From Gnetum montanum (taxonomy: Eukaryota > Streptophyta > Gnetopsida > Gnetales > Gnetaceae), in NCBI GenBank assembly GCA_015680685.1, contig MNCI01002923.1:590872-654871 (forward strand): a stretch of 64,000 nt of DNA, read 5' to 3'. Of this stretch, positions 10,880-22,289 are shown piece by piece (the stretch's first letter is position 1; every line of letters begins with the position of its first letter). The notes beneath the pieces are model-generated. The model saw only the letters and a program-made list of their open reading frames with translations, made no database searches and had not been told where the DNA came from. The position numbers and the translations under genes were made by a program.

Positions 10880-12060
10880 TTCATTGGGAAAAGTACTTCA
10901 TGAAAATCAACAAACACATTTATAAGGTGTGCATCGATGGCCTGGTTCAATGGTATGTCCCTAATGTGGATCAACTACATGTTCTTCATGATGCTCACAA
11001 AGGCCCTTGTAGAGGCCACTATGCATGGAGGTGTATGGCCATACAAATCTTGATGGTAGGATACTATTGGCCTATAATCTTCTGGTACTCTCATTAATTT
11101 GTTCAATCTTGTGAGTACTATCAAAAAGATGGTGGAATGATCTCTGAAATGGAGGGTCCTCAATAGTGGATTCAGCCACTCGACCCTTTTGACGTATGGG
11201 GCATTGACTTCATGGGTTCCATCATGTCCATGTCTAATGAAAAGGAATACATCATTATAGTAGTCGACTACTACACCAAGTGGGCAAAAGTAGCAACTGT
11301 CATTGATTGTACATCATCCACTGTTGTTAGATTTGTACAAAAATTTGTTGTAAATAGGTTTGGTATGCCACGTGCACTAGGTTATGACAATGGAACTCAT
11401 TTGATAGGTGCCACTTTTAGAAAATTGATGTAATGCTTGGAAGTTGAACATAAATTAACAACACCTTATCATCCTCAAACCAACGGTTAAGTAGAGGTAA
11501 CTAACCAGGAGATCACAAAGATCGTAATAAGGACCATAAGCAAATATAGGAGAGATTGGAGCATAAAGCTCAACTAGGCCTTTGGGCCTACCGCTCAATA
11601 TGGAAACTCCCTATTGGATACTCTCCCTATGAGCTAGTGTATGGGAAACTTTCAATGCTCTCTAATTAATCTGAGGTTCGTACGCTCTCAATAGCCTCTG
11701 AATTGAATATGAACTTAAGCACCTAGCATAAAAAGAAAGACTAATTAAGCTCAATATCCTAGACAAAAATTGATTGGTGGCCCTGTCTTTAAATGAAGTG
11801 CACAAGGCATTCAACAAACAATGACATGTCTTAAGGATACAGAAAGTAAAATTTCCACTAGGAGATAAGGTTCTCTACTGGAATCCCACACATGTACCTC
11901 AAAAAATCAAATTTCAAACATTATGGAAAGGACCTTATATAATTTACAAAACCTTTCCTTTTGGGGCCATGACCATACAAAAACTAGTTGGTCAACATGC
12001 AACAAGTAAGGCTTTTTCATGAGCCTAAGGAAGCTAGTGCAATGAATACCTTAACAAATG
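10880..12060 (+). pseudogene. Element B integrase with GPY/F-like tail
   Basis: The zinc-binding end reads HKGPCRGHYAWRCMA, then a His and CEYY (second Cys changed). The core reads VWGIDFMGSIMSMSNEKEY (first Asp), LGYDNGTHLIGATF (second Asp) and TTPYHPQTNG followed by VEVTN (Glu). The tail reads LGDKVLYWNPTHVP in a broken frame and TLWKGPYIIYKTFPFG at about 11920-11965, a GPY/F-type motif. Stops replace Trp or Gln codons. The enzyme would join cDNA to the chromosome. Confidence 0.85.
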
Positions 12061-12067
12061 AACAACC

Positions 12068-12436
12068 ATGCTCAATTTTTTTGGATCTCCTCCTTCTAAC
12101 ATAGTCATGGGGGAGGTGGCCAGCCATGCTAATCATCCATATGGCTCCTTAGTTTTTCTATTTTTTATTTTTCTCACCTTTGATTTTGTAATTTATTTAT
12201 TTTACAACTTTTTGATTTTCAAAATTTTTCCTATTTTTATACTATTTTTGTTTTACAAAATCATTAGTAAGTTTGAATTTTTATTGGATATTTTACACTT
12301 TATTATATATTTTACTTTGTTTTGTTTGAGTGTGATTTTCAAAATTTTGAAAATAAAAGTGCTTTATTATCAACAGGACATCGTGATGTTGTATCTGTTA
12401 CTAATGGTGGTTTATGCTTTATGTTTTGTTTGCTAA
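12068..12436 (+). CDS. Short hydrophobic ORF at pol end; U-rich tract
   Basis: It opens with SNIVMGEVASHANHPYGS and then becomes an almost pure Phe/Leu/Ile run. Element H has the same beginning (61355-61570) and element D a similar Phe-rich stretch (27053-27343). At the nucleotide level the hydrophobic part is a T-rich tract of about 250 bases. It may be a real membrane peptide, a chance product of T-rich RNA, or a polypyrimidine signal. The GTCATGGGGGAGG at 12104-12116 resembles the element's PPT. Confidence 0.4.
   Translation: MLNFFGSPPSNIVMGEVASHANHPYGSLVFLFFIFLTFDFVIYLFYNFLIFKIFPIFILFLFYKIISKFEFLLDILHFIIYFTLFCLSVIFKILKIKVLYYQQDIVMLYLLLMVVYALCFVC
12104..12119 (+). promoter_or_regulatory. 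Internal PPT-like motif of element B
   Basis: GTCATGGGGGAGGTGG lies at the pol/post-pol border. The 3' PPT of the same element reads GTTGTGGGGGTATGATG. Equivalent internal sites occur in D, E, G and H. Confidence 0.45.
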
Positions 12437-14550
12437 TGTTTGGTTTCTATTTTTGAACTTTTGTACTGATTACTCAATCATGGTTTCTTTTTCATGGATC
12501 AGGCAATGAGTCCACAACATCCACCCATCCACAAACTCTATGGTTTTTCTTATTTTGGAAGTGTGAGGTTCCTTTTATTAAATAAACCTTTAATAACTTT
12601 GTAACCTTGGTAGTTTCCAGAATTGTAAAGGATTCAAAGGTTTGAATAGAATGTAACTTCAAGGGGGCTCAATACTCTTTGTACTCTTCTACTTATTTGA
12701 GTGCTCAGGTGTTTTCATGAGCAACTTACCATTCCATGTCATTGACTACAAGAAGTAAAATAAAGTCTTTGCATGATATGGTTCCCATCAAAAGAAAGAA
12801 AGAAAAACATGATGGGAATTCAAAGCACATCTCTTAGACAAATAAATAGGCTACAAGCACTAGTTATGGGACTAGAAAGACATGTTACCCATGCCTGAAG
12901 GTCCCTTATAACTAAGGCCCTCTCTCCCCTCTTACTTCTCTTTTCTTCTTTTTATGGAATGGTGGTTGTTTTGTGGAAGCGCTCTTGTGTCTTGAGGAGG
13001 TGGATCGATCTTAGAGTGACGATGCAAAGTCACTGAAAAAGGTTGGTTTTAGTCTAGTCTAAGGATGGACTTTCTTGGGTCATTTTAAACATAAACTTCA
13101 CAAGGGACTTCTCATGACCTCAATTTGGAATTCCATTCCACCTTCTCCATCATTTATCTCTATTGATTGTAACTCACTTCACTACTGATGTCCATGTTCT
13201 TGGTTTCATGTCTTGGTTTGATGTATTTGAATTCTTAGGTGGAATCTTCTTGGTTTTGTTTCTTACCTTCCATTGACCATTAGTCACCTATGGGGCCCAT
13301 GACCTCCTTAGGTTGAGGTTATGTAAGGGCCAAAAGGGCATATGCTTACTATGGGGAGGATCCACTTGCATATCCCTTGGTTGGGTTCATTCAGCACCTT
13401 ACCCTTAGGCATTCTTGCAACTGAAATCTTTCATACACCCATCTTCCACATCAACCAATGTGCTCCTTTACATATTTTGTTCATTAAATACATTTTTCAT
13501 CAAATTCTTCAATGTTTTTCAATTTTTGAGCTTTCAAATACCCTCTTCAATGATTTTATCATATTATTGGCTTTTCTAGGATTCTACGGATCCCAATTTC
13601 ATTGAAAATTCCTTATATTTCTTAAGATATTCAAATTTCAAAACTTTTGCTAATGGGCCTTGTATATGAGGCTCCATCAATAGAGTAGACTTGTATAAGA
13701 GGCCTTGTATATGGGGTCCTATCTACATAAGGGAAAAATAGTATGAAAAGGTGTGACCCCACTTGGAAAATTTTACATTTTCTCATAAACACTAAAGGAG
13801 TTTTTCAATTTTTTAGAGCCTAGAACCTTCTAGAGCCCATAACTCACAAATCATTTATCTAAATCACTCTATTATTTAACCTTTCAACTATTGGAGGTAA
13901 GCTCTTTATTGTGGGGACCACAAATGTACCACTTTTAATAGAAAAATTTTTGTAGTTTTTCTAACTCCCACAAAGGTTTAACTAAAAAATCAACTATTAA
14001 ATACTAAATTAAAAGAGTTAAACCTTGCCAACAAGCTTCAGTGATAATTATAAAAAATAATTAATAAAATAATCAATTTTCCATGGTCCAACCTTAGCCA
14101 AAGTGTAACTAACAAACAAACAAGAAAAGGTATTCAAAAATTTAAAGTTACATATTACATCTACTAACCCATGAATGTGTTGTGATCGTAGATGGCACCA
14201 AAAGAAAAGTACATGTAGGAAGTAAGGCCATCCAAACCAAGGGAGAAATGGCCCAGAACGAGAAGTGATCAAGAATAGAGCCCTAAGAAGAACCATTGGC
14301 AACCCATGCCACAAGTCCTCTCAGGGAAGCGATAGAAGTGAAATCTATTAGATAGATTCTAGAGCTAGTAGTAGTAGTAATCGAATGCTTCCATTGGGAT
14401 GATGTGCTAGCACAACCAAAAAACCTTGAGGTGACCTTAATAGAGGCCTCCCTGAATTAAATTAGATTGAGGAAGGTTCAAAAATTTGTGCTTTAGGAGT
14501 TAAGCTTTAGCCCTTTCTTGGAGCATGCACCAAGAGAAGTGTAGAACTAG
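12437..14550 (+). other. Element B post-pol spacer
   Basis: This is the non-coding stretch between pol and the post-pol ORF. It contains GGTCCCTTATAACTAAGGCC (12900-12919), which recurs in G (46210) and H (60830), and the conserved block at 13345-13370. The short open frames here are not shared with other copies. Confidence 0.5.
13345..13370 (+). other. Conserved non-coding block, copy in element B
   Basis: TTACTATGGGGAGGATCCAC followed by TTGCAT matches the sense-strand block in D, E and H. Upstream are CCTATGG and GGGCATAT, which are also shared. Confidence 0.6.
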
Positions 14551-17060
14551 TTGAAGGCATCTTCCATGTGGCCAATCATCACTTCCACTAGGGAGTGGTA
14601 CATGGGAGAGATGTTTTTATTTTGGAATAATAGGTATCCAAGAAGAAAAATGAAAATCAAGGACATCTTGATGTCCTATTTGATGAAAGCTATTGCTATA
14701 GTGCTTGGGTTACTTAAAACATGGATGAACTTTACTGAGATCCCAATGCAGGTGGATCCCAGTATCAAGAAAGAATGAGTGCAATGGTGCTATGGTGTTG
14801 ACCACAAGGAGTTTGGTGTGCTTACACTAGTAGAGAGGATTTACTACAAAATTGCGACATTCCACCTCAATCCCATGGTAAGGCCAAGAAAAATCATTTC
14901 CTTTTTTGCTTGAGCATGTGCCACTCTGAGTGGGAGATTCCTGATCAACCTTCTATAGTTGATCTATCTAGAGATGGAAAAGTGAGTTAAAAAAAATGAA
15001 CATGGAAGGAAGGCACACCCCTTCCCATGCCTCATCAAGAAACTTTGTCAAAGGGGAGGGATAGTTTTTTATACCAACAATATTGTTAGAAATATTCTAG
15101 CCACCAACTAGGTGGAAATGATGAAGGATAAGATGCCTACAACCATAGTCCAAAAAGAGGAGCAGTGACCACCACCTCCACCTACCAGTTAGACAATGAT
15201 GCTAGACATCACTAAAATTGTCCAATGGTTACAAGAACATAGAGAATGACTCTTGAGTGAACAAGAGCAATGAGTAGGCATGAGTGGTGGGGACCCATTC
15301 GTCTATAGACTAGTAATGAGTCAGCTCATTAAGGTGGCCCAAAAAATTAGTTTGATGGATGAGGGTGCATCCATTTTCTTAGCCCAAAGAAAAAAGCTAC
15401 CCATGAGGTTGAATTTTAGGGCTAAAGAGGTCACAGTATCTCTTGCAGAACACAGTCACTCCCAAAAATCTCTAGGAACACTATGACCTTCTCAGTGTGT
15501 TGGAAGGAGGACAAAGAGGAAATTGTATTAGTGATGCATCACCAAGGGTAGGAGATAATAGCATAAGTGGTTGTTGATCATATTTCTAAGACTCTCAATG
15601 CACCTACAACATCTACACCAGATATCACTACACTTAAAGATGTGTATATGTCCATAGGAACCAAAATGGGAGAATAAATGTAGTGCAACATGAAGAATTG
15701 TTGGACTGATTGGTGGGAACTAGGAAACTACTTCCAAATGTCTTTGATCTTTCAGAAAACATTATTGTAACCTAGTTAAAGCTATTGGAGGCAAGGGGAA
15801 AAAACATCATATTGGAGGGACAACTTGAAATAGCCAGGGAGTGAAATGAATGCATGGCTATGAAAGTTGCTAAACCAAGAGCTTAGATTGTCGATCCTAC
15901 ATTTCTCAAACTGGTACTGACAAGAAATGTAATAGCTTCACACAAAACTAAAAGGGCCTGAGGGTGCAATGGATATAGTGATGTTCTATTGATACTTGGA
16001 AAAGGCCACATAACATAAGATTTAGAAGGCCTTGCATTAGACTCACCAGGAGAATGACCAATTGATCGTAGAAAATCATCACCTATGAAATGTTGATGCA
16101 TACAAGTAGTAATTAACTGATTTCATCCATCAATAGTAGCGGCAATTGGAGAGAGCAAGCACAAAACTAAGGAGATTGATAGTAGAAAATAGGAGTCTCT
16201 CCATGGAAGAGGTAAGCATACTTTGCTAGAAAACTATAATCGAGGTAGTTTCTAGGAAATCTGAAGCTCTCAAATTTGAGAAAGTCAAAGATCATTATAG
16301 AGAATAGGTCAATCTATAGAAGGAGGTAAATGAAAAATACATCTAGTTGATGAAGCTGAAAGAAATGAAGCTCTCCAACAACTCCAACAAGGCAGGGAAG
16401 TTTGGCAACCCATTATTGATTAGATAAATGCATACAACAAGGTAGAAATCCACACAAAGGAGTTGTAGATTGAGGAGATGATAGAGTATATGGAGCTTGC
16501 CAATATCCATTATGCAAATCAAGTCATGTTGACTATTAGATGGTTGTAGTCAGAGCCTAAAAAATAGGTGGCTAGCTTGTACTTGTTGTACAAGAATGAG
16601 CTCAAGTGCCACAAGGACACCAAGGATAAGCTTGTGATGGCTAACATTGAAATCAAAGTTCTCAAGGCATGATTCATTAATCAATGATCAATTGCCAAGA
16701 ACCTAGCCATAAGGATGAATGACTGCCAAGAGCTAGAAAATGCAATTAGGACATTCAACATTGAATGCAAATAGTTCATTGCTTGCTTTATCAACTTGAA
16801 GGAGATGTTCCCAATCATGCCCTATTCATGGGATGTCTGCATTCCAACCCACATTGGTGATGACATGTGTATTGTGAATGATCCTTGGAGTAAGGAGGAG
16901 AAGATGAAGGAATTGCTAAATGTCTTTCACCTTCCACTGAAGGTTGTAGTTGCAGCAGGATAGCCATAGTCACCTTAGCTACTGCACATGCCTGAACTTG
17001 GTGAAGGTCCTTCAGAGCCTCAAGAGCCACCACCACAACCACTTGGGATTATTTTATCTA
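14551..17060 (+). pseudogene. Element B post-pol ORF (Athila-type ORF, broken)
   Basis: Frames run in the same direction as pol. HPFPCLIKKLCQRGG at about 15015-15060 matches FPFPYLIKILCKKA of element D (near 24370-24425), in the style of the 'putative plant transposon protein' domain found in Athila post-pol ORFs. Charged, helix-like sequence follows (15740-16700). The C-terminal block reads LENAIRTFNIEC, LKEMFPIMPYSWDV and SKEEKMKELLNVF at about 16735-16910, and matches element F (43260-43460). A Pro-rich end (EPQEPPPQP) closes it. Function is unknown; many stops. Confidence 0.65.
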
Positions 17061-17284
17061 CTTCACTATCTTCATGAAATTAGAGGATGTGTTGTTCAAA
17101 TTTTTGTAGAGTCATGCCATGGTGTTCAATTTTGTGTCATGAACATCATAATTGTTTGTAATTTGTGTGATATGTATACTCAGGCACTTAGTTTTTTCAA
17201 GTTAGTTTATTTTGTTAAAGAGTCAGTCAATAATCCCATACCTTCCCAATTTTGTAAAGGAACTTGAGGATGCATTTTAATTTA

Positions 17285-17296
17285 GTTGTGGGGGTA
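17285..17296 (+). promoter_or_regulatory. Element B polypurine tract
   Basis: GTTGTGGGGGTA abuts the 3' LTR start TGATGAGC. It would prime plus-strand DNA synthesis. Confidence 0.8.
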
Positions 17297-18216
17297 TGAT
17301 GAGCATTAATGTGTTACATCAATAGGCTCCTATTGACGTGACCTTGTCGATGGGGCCCTATTTATGTGGTATTGCCTTGTCGATAGGGCCACATTAACAT
17401 AGCATTTGTTACATCTATAGGGACCTATTGATGTAGTATTGTAGAAAAAAATATAAACATGAGCTCCCAGCCATGTTTATGGGCATTCAAATCATAGTAG
17501 TAGCTGAAATCTTGTAGTGTTTACATTCAAAAGTTAGAATGTTTTCTTGAGTTCTCGTAGCAGGAGTCATTGGGTGTACGAATCTTTATTCGAGCATTGT
17601 TGTACCTGAACCATACCAATGTGTATGGTAATAAAGATGAGGTTCTTGATAAATATTGTGGCATTTTGGATAGCTTAAATGTTTTATTTATGTATTCATT
17701 ATTTTTATAAAATATTTAATCAATTAAGCTAAATTATACTTTAATCAATTAAGCTAAATAGGTTAAGTACATAAGTAAGACAACTTTGATTGTAAACACA
17801 TATTAGTTTGGTAATCCCAATAGCATTATTGCTTGGTGCACCTAGTACTATAACACTTGGTAACCCAAAAATGGATATGTGGGTTCAAGACATGTATAGA
17901 AAGTGGGACCAGATGCTTATGTTAGGACTAGCTAGAGACCAGTTAGTTAGTTAAATTAAATTACTTCATCTCTCTCTTTAAGCATCAAAATCATAAAACA
18001 TAAAATGAAAAAAAATCATATGCCTTGATTATACTTAACCACACCTTTGTACTTCACAAGTGTAATTGGAAAGACAATGAATGACCTTAGGGTAAGATTC
18101 ACTTCCTAGAAGACTAGTGCATTGGAAACTAGAGAGTCCATGGAATTTGATTAGATCATGCAAGGACACTTTGTAATTTGTATGGTTGGATGTAGGGATA
18201 CCTTCACCACTAATCA
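17297..18216 (+). repeat. Element B 3' LTR (920 bp)
   Basis: It starts TGATGAGCAT after the PPT and ends CACTAATCA just before the TSD. Its length agrees with the LTRs of D, E, H and I (806-925 bp). The middle (17590-18142) has phrases typical of the family LTR, such as TTGGTAATCCCAATAG and ACTTGGTAACCC, so it is native LTR that the 5' LTR has lost. Confidence 0.85.
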
Positions 18217-18221
18217 TAGTG
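18217..18221. repeat. Target-site duplication of element B (right)
   Basis: TAGTG, identical to 5494-5498. Confidence 0.85.
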
Positions 18222-18689
18222 CTAGTCATTCATTTATAAACCTTAGAATTATACATTAGTTAAATGTTGTAGGTCATGTTCTTTATCTTGGATTTTTGGT
18301 ATTTTCTGTTGGGGATCATAAGATCCAAGTTGATTAGATGTGTAGAGGTGTGCTTGTGGATTTTCAAGGGGGGTATAGTGGATTAATGATTTATATGTTA
18401 TATATATTAAGGAGTATGGTGTGACCTTGGACATGAATTAATTAACAAGGTCTATTACTAGTTTAGATTACCAGTTGAAGATTTTTAGATTACATGTAGT
18501 AAATGATGCCTAGATTGAGGTGTAGACTTGTTCAAGATTCATGTAGCTTCATTTGATCTCTTCCTATGTGTTTCATAGAATTCTTTGGAAAGGGAATATA
18601 TGCTATGTAGAATTATTATATAAATAAAAAATAATGGAGATAGACTAGGTCCTAGTGAATTAAGAATTTCTAATGTATTAAGTTTAGAG

Positions 18690-19440
18690 TTTCTAGAGTT
18701 ATTATCAAGATGTAAGGTTGAGTTTGAGATTGAGCTCAAGCTTGGTATGAAGTATATCTCCAAGAATTCACATAAGATGCATGTATTTAGTGGAGTTAGT
18801 TGAGTTAAATATTCAATTGAAGGAGTTGAAGGATAAAGGTTTTATTCATCATAGTGTTTCTTTGTGGGATGCACTAATGCCATTTCCCATGAACAAAAAT
18901 GGGAGTTTGCAGTTGTGAATTGAATATAGGTAACTAAACTAGGTGAATGTAAATAATAAATGTACCTTATCATACATTAATAGATTTTTTGATTAAATTT
19001 AATAAGCTCATGTACTCTCAAAGATTGATCTCAAGCCTAGTTATCATCAAGTATTTTTGTTTGACTTGAAAAATACACTAGTAGTTTGTATGAATATCAT
19101 GAATAATGTGTTGTGATTATTTCTAGATTAATTTAAGATTATATTTCTATATGATATCTTGATGTCTTCTTTAGATAAGTAGTTACATGTAGAGCACTTA
19201 TAGATAGTGCTATAGATTCTAAGGTAGTATCAGTTTTTTGCATAATTATCCAAGTGTTCCTTTTGGTAATCAAAGATCTAGTTCTTTGGGCATGTAGTAT
19301 TAAAAGTTGGTATCTCTATGGATCTAGCTAAGATAGAATTGGATTATAATTTGGTAGCTTCATAGTCTATAGTAGAGGTCTAAAATATTCTAGGGATGAC
19401 ATGGTATTATTATAGGTTGATGAAGCACTTCGCTAGGATA
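18690..19440 (+). pseudogene. Element C reverse transcriptase
   Basis: CKVEFEIELKLGMKYIS (about 18710-18760) matches the pre-RT linker of chromoviruses. KDKGFIHHSVSLWDALMPF then corresponds to the GFIRPSxSPWGAPV motif, followed by KNGSLQL and LSKIDLKPSYHQV (about 19015-19060), the family's SKIDLRSGYHQ. The F/YxDD box is not clean (about 19150, LYDILMSS). GHVVLKVGISMDLAKIE lies at 19290-19335. There are many stops. Confidence 0.75.
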
Positions 19441-19539
19441 GCGTCTCCTATGACTTATTTGTTGAAGAAGGAGAGTAGTTTTGCTTAGAGTCTAGCATGC
19501 TAGGAATCATTTAAGGAGCTACAATATAAATTGATGACA

Positions 19540-19950
19540 ACTCTAGTATTGATATCACTGACACTAGGATGTTCATATGTTGTGTGCATAGATACATTGG
19601 GTGATGGATTTGATTTTGTGTTGATGTAGGATGAGAAGGTTTTGGCATATGCTTCTTGTCAACTAAAGCCTCATGAGATACAGTACTCATTGCATGATTT
19701 AGAGTTAGGTGTCATGATGTTTAAGTTAAAGATTTGGTAGTATTATCTCTATAAATAATAAGTGACAATATAGACTGACCATAATAGTCTTCAGTATCTT
19801 ACGAGTTAATCATAGTTGAATTTGTGGTGGCATAGATGGGTGGACTAGTTAGCAAATTTTGATTTTACCATTTTGTATAGGCCTTGGAGGATCAACTAGG
19901 TGGTGGATGAATTGAGTAGAGTGTATAGTATATTTTAAAGCCTAACCATG
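19540..19950 (+). pseudogene. Element C RNase H
   Basis: CIDTLGDGFDFVLM (19580-19630) corresponds to the DASxxGxGxVL start. [20 protein letters not shown] follows (about 19645-19705), then [20 protein letters not shown] and VDELSRV (about 19900-19920) at the end. The order is exactly that of Ty3 RNase H. Stops interrupt it. Confidence 0.75.
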
Positions 19951-20019
19951 TAGTTTGATACACATAGGGAGCTCTAAGAGTAGTAACGATGTGATCCATG
20001 ATGCTTGGAGTTTAGGTAA

Positions 20020-21060
20020 TAAACTACCACCAATCAATCTTTCCTTAGTAATGGCTAGGATGTGTTACAACATGGTGGTCATGTTTGTGTACCTAAGGCT
20101 CTATGTGTCTAGTTGATGAACAAGGTACATATGAGTAAATGTTAGATGTATACAGGTAGTAAAAAGATGTATCAAATTTTGAGGCATATGTATTGTTGGC
20201 TTGACACGAAAAATTTTTTGGTGAATATGTTTCTAATTATTTAATATTTTAGTAGGCGAATGTGGAGCATTAGAGGTTTGCTGATTATTTCCATTTCCAT
20301 GAGATTTCTCAATGGAAGTGGAAGGTGGTTGGTATGAATTTTATTAGTAATGTGTTGTAGACCTAGTGTGGTCATGATGCTATTCTTATTAGTCTTGATC
20401 TACTAATGAAGTGTACTCATTTTCTTGCCACCCATGCCCTAGTAAGTTTAGAGGAAACTATGCATTTTTTAAATTGTAAATATCATGAATTTACATTATA
20501 TGCCATTAAATATTATTAGTGATTAGGATGCTTGTCTTACATTAAGTTTTTGATGAGACTCTTAGGCAAAGATGAGGACACAATTGAATATTAGTTTAGT
20601 GTATCACTTATAGATGAATGATCTAATAATGTGGATTAATTAAATCATTAAGGACATGTTAAGAGCCTATGCATTGAAATACCAGGATAGGTGGAATGGG
20701 ATGTTCCCATTGCTAATGTTTGTATATAATAACAATTATTAAGAGAGTTTGCAAGTAGCATCATATGAGGTGTTATATGGTAGGTCATGCCAAATATCAT
20801 TATGCTAGGATACCATTAAGAACTACTAGCATGTAATCACAAATGTTGTACTATAGACCACAAAGTAGGTTTGGATGATCTAGGACCAATTATGAGCTAC
20901 CTAGAATAGGTAGATAATGTATGTCAATGAGCATAGGAGGCCATTAAAGTTTTCTATTTTAGATCATCTATTTCATGATGTTTCTTTCGAGAAGTACATT
21001 ATGTGATTTGGCTATAATGGAAAGTTAGCTTTAAGATATATTCACTCCTTTTAAGTTTTA
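20020..21060 (+). pseudogene. Element C integrase
   Basis: GHVCVPKALCVRLMNKVHMS (20080-20138) and YTGSKKMYQILRHMYCW (about 20150-20202) correspond to the chromovirus zinc-binding lead (HPGSTKMYxDLRxxYWW). WKWKVVGMNFISNVL (20310-20355) gives the first acidic site, with Asp now Asn, followed by GHDAILISLDLLMKCTHFLA. YNNNY and LQVASYEVLYGRSCQ (20730-20795) match the C-terminal part. It is broken by many stops. Confidence 0.75.
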
Positions 21061-21159
21061 CAATGAATTGATAACACGACTTATCATTTTTCATTACCTT
21101 CATAGTTAGCTAATATGCATGTTGTATTTCAAGTCTTCATGTTAATGAGATATATGCAT

Positions 21160-21350
21160 GATAAGTGGCATGTGATTGATTATTTTGATGTACAAATATT
21201 ATTAGATGATTCTTATGTTAAGAGGTTCATACAGATTGTGGATTGCATAGTTTGAAAGTTATGTAGTAGAGTAATTCCTATGGTGAGAGTATTATAGAGA
21301 AAACATAAATCCTAGAAGATGACTTGGAAGATAAAGATAGATATGTAAGC
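21160..21350 (+). pseudogene. Element C C-terminal segment, chromodomain region
   Basis: CIVWKLCSRVIPMVRVLW-like sequence (a stop replaces Trp) and HKSWKMTWKIKIDM (another stop replaces Trp or Tyr) at about 21245-21345 resemble the xxRxIPxVKVLWxxHxxEEATWE end of plant chromovirus integrase. A chromodomain there normally binds modified histone H3. Confidence 0.5.
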
Positions 21351-21439
21351 TTTACACCCTAATATCTTCCAAGAGTGATATTCTCAAGAGAATAAGAGTG
21401 CACCTTGGTATAGTATGATGTCTCATTATGTGTACATAT

Positions 21440-21444
21440 GAGAG
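21440..21444. repeat. Target-site duplication of element D (left)
   Basis: GAGAG, repeated at 31955-31959. Confidence 0.85.
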
Positions 21445-22250
21445 TGATGAGTAGTTGGGTATTCCAAGACTCCACCATACAAGTCACAAGTGCAATTTTT
21501 GGATGGACAATGTAAATTTGCTAGTGGTTGATAGTTGGTTTGTGATTGCTATCTTCTCACTTTGAGTTGGTGAAGTGAAAGTTGTATGATTTAACTCTTA
21601 GTGATGCATATGATATTATGATTTTGTGGGATAAAATTAATTATAAGTGCTTCAATAATGAAAATAAGAATAAAATCTAAATCTAGGTGATAACTGAAAT
21701 ATAAATCTATTCTAGCCTATGACAATAAGTATCCATTCTTGGCTTACCATACACACCCTGGGCTCATATAATTTTTACTAGGATTACCAAGTGAATTCAC
21801 TACTAAGTAAATCAAGTAAAGTTACTATTGGAGTACCAAATGATTATACTTAATGCTCAAAACTAGTCTTACTTATTTCCCCTTATTAATGAACATGGGA
21901 AAAGTAAAGTACTTAGTAAATGTAAAGAACTAAACTAAAGTAAATATATTAAAGAAATAAAAATTAAACTAAGGAAAATGACTTAGTGAAAACAAAGATT
22001 CTATACAATTGTTCAATACCACACTGTGGACATTCACTTCTAACTCTAACTCTATGTTACAAAAATAAACTATAAGAATTTCACTAAGTGTTGAATGAAA
22101 GTTTTTCATTTGATGTAACTAAGGGTTGGTATTTATAGTATTGACCAAGATCCTCTACATCTCATCAATAGTAACATATGCAAGGTTACGATGTTGTAGA
22201 TATGATATCATAGATATGATATTGTGGCTTATGAAAAATAGGTTTTATTA
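21445..22250 (-). repeat. Element D 3' LTR (806 bp)
   Basis: On the plus strand it starts TGATGAGTAG and ends GGTTTTATTA. It pairs with 31030-31954. It has TATA sequence (ATTTATAG, 22131-22138) and the palindrome ATGATATCAT at 22202-22211. It is shorter than its partner. Confidence 0.85.
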
Positions 22251-22262
22251 TAGCCCCACAAC
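22251..22262 (-). promoter_or_regulatory. Element D polypurine tract
   Basis: GTTGTGGGGCTA on the minus strand, directly before the 3' LTR. Confidence 0.75.
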
Positions 22263-22289
22263 TAACTGGAAACTCATCCTTGAGTTGAA

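Larger units (their letters stand above)
5499..18216 (+). mobile_element. Element B: complete Ty3/gypsy (Athila/Tat-like) retrotransposon with post-pol ORF
   Basis: The two ends share a related LTR beginning TGATGAGCAT and ending ATCA. TAGTG flanks both sides, a PBS follows the left LTR, and a PPT precedes the right LTR. Inside, in order, are gag, aspartic protease, RT, RNase H, integrase with a GPYI motif, a spacer of about 2 kb, and a long post-pol reading frame. All coding regions carry multiple stops and frameshifts, mostly Trp and Gln codons turned into stops, so it is an old copy. The PBS of the tRNA-Asp type and the IDFMG integrase motif point to the Athila/Tat side of Ty3. Confidence 0.9.
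18222..21444 (+). mobile_element. Element C: heavily decayed chromovirus-type Ty3/gypsy pol
   Basis: Protein pieces in shifting frames follow chromovirus pol order: pre-RT linker, RT, RNase H, integrase, and a C-terminal segment resembling the chromodomain area. It has more stops than any other element here, so it is probably the oldest readable layer. Element D interrupts it (TSD GAGAG), and the sequence resumes at 31960. Its 5' part would have to lie left of B. I could not recognise its LTRs. Confidence 0.75.

Noticed and set aside
17590-18142. A separate transposon inserted in the 3' LTR of B
   Set aside because: Phrases typical of the family LTR and the total length of 920 bp show it is native LTR; the left LTR is the one with a deletion.
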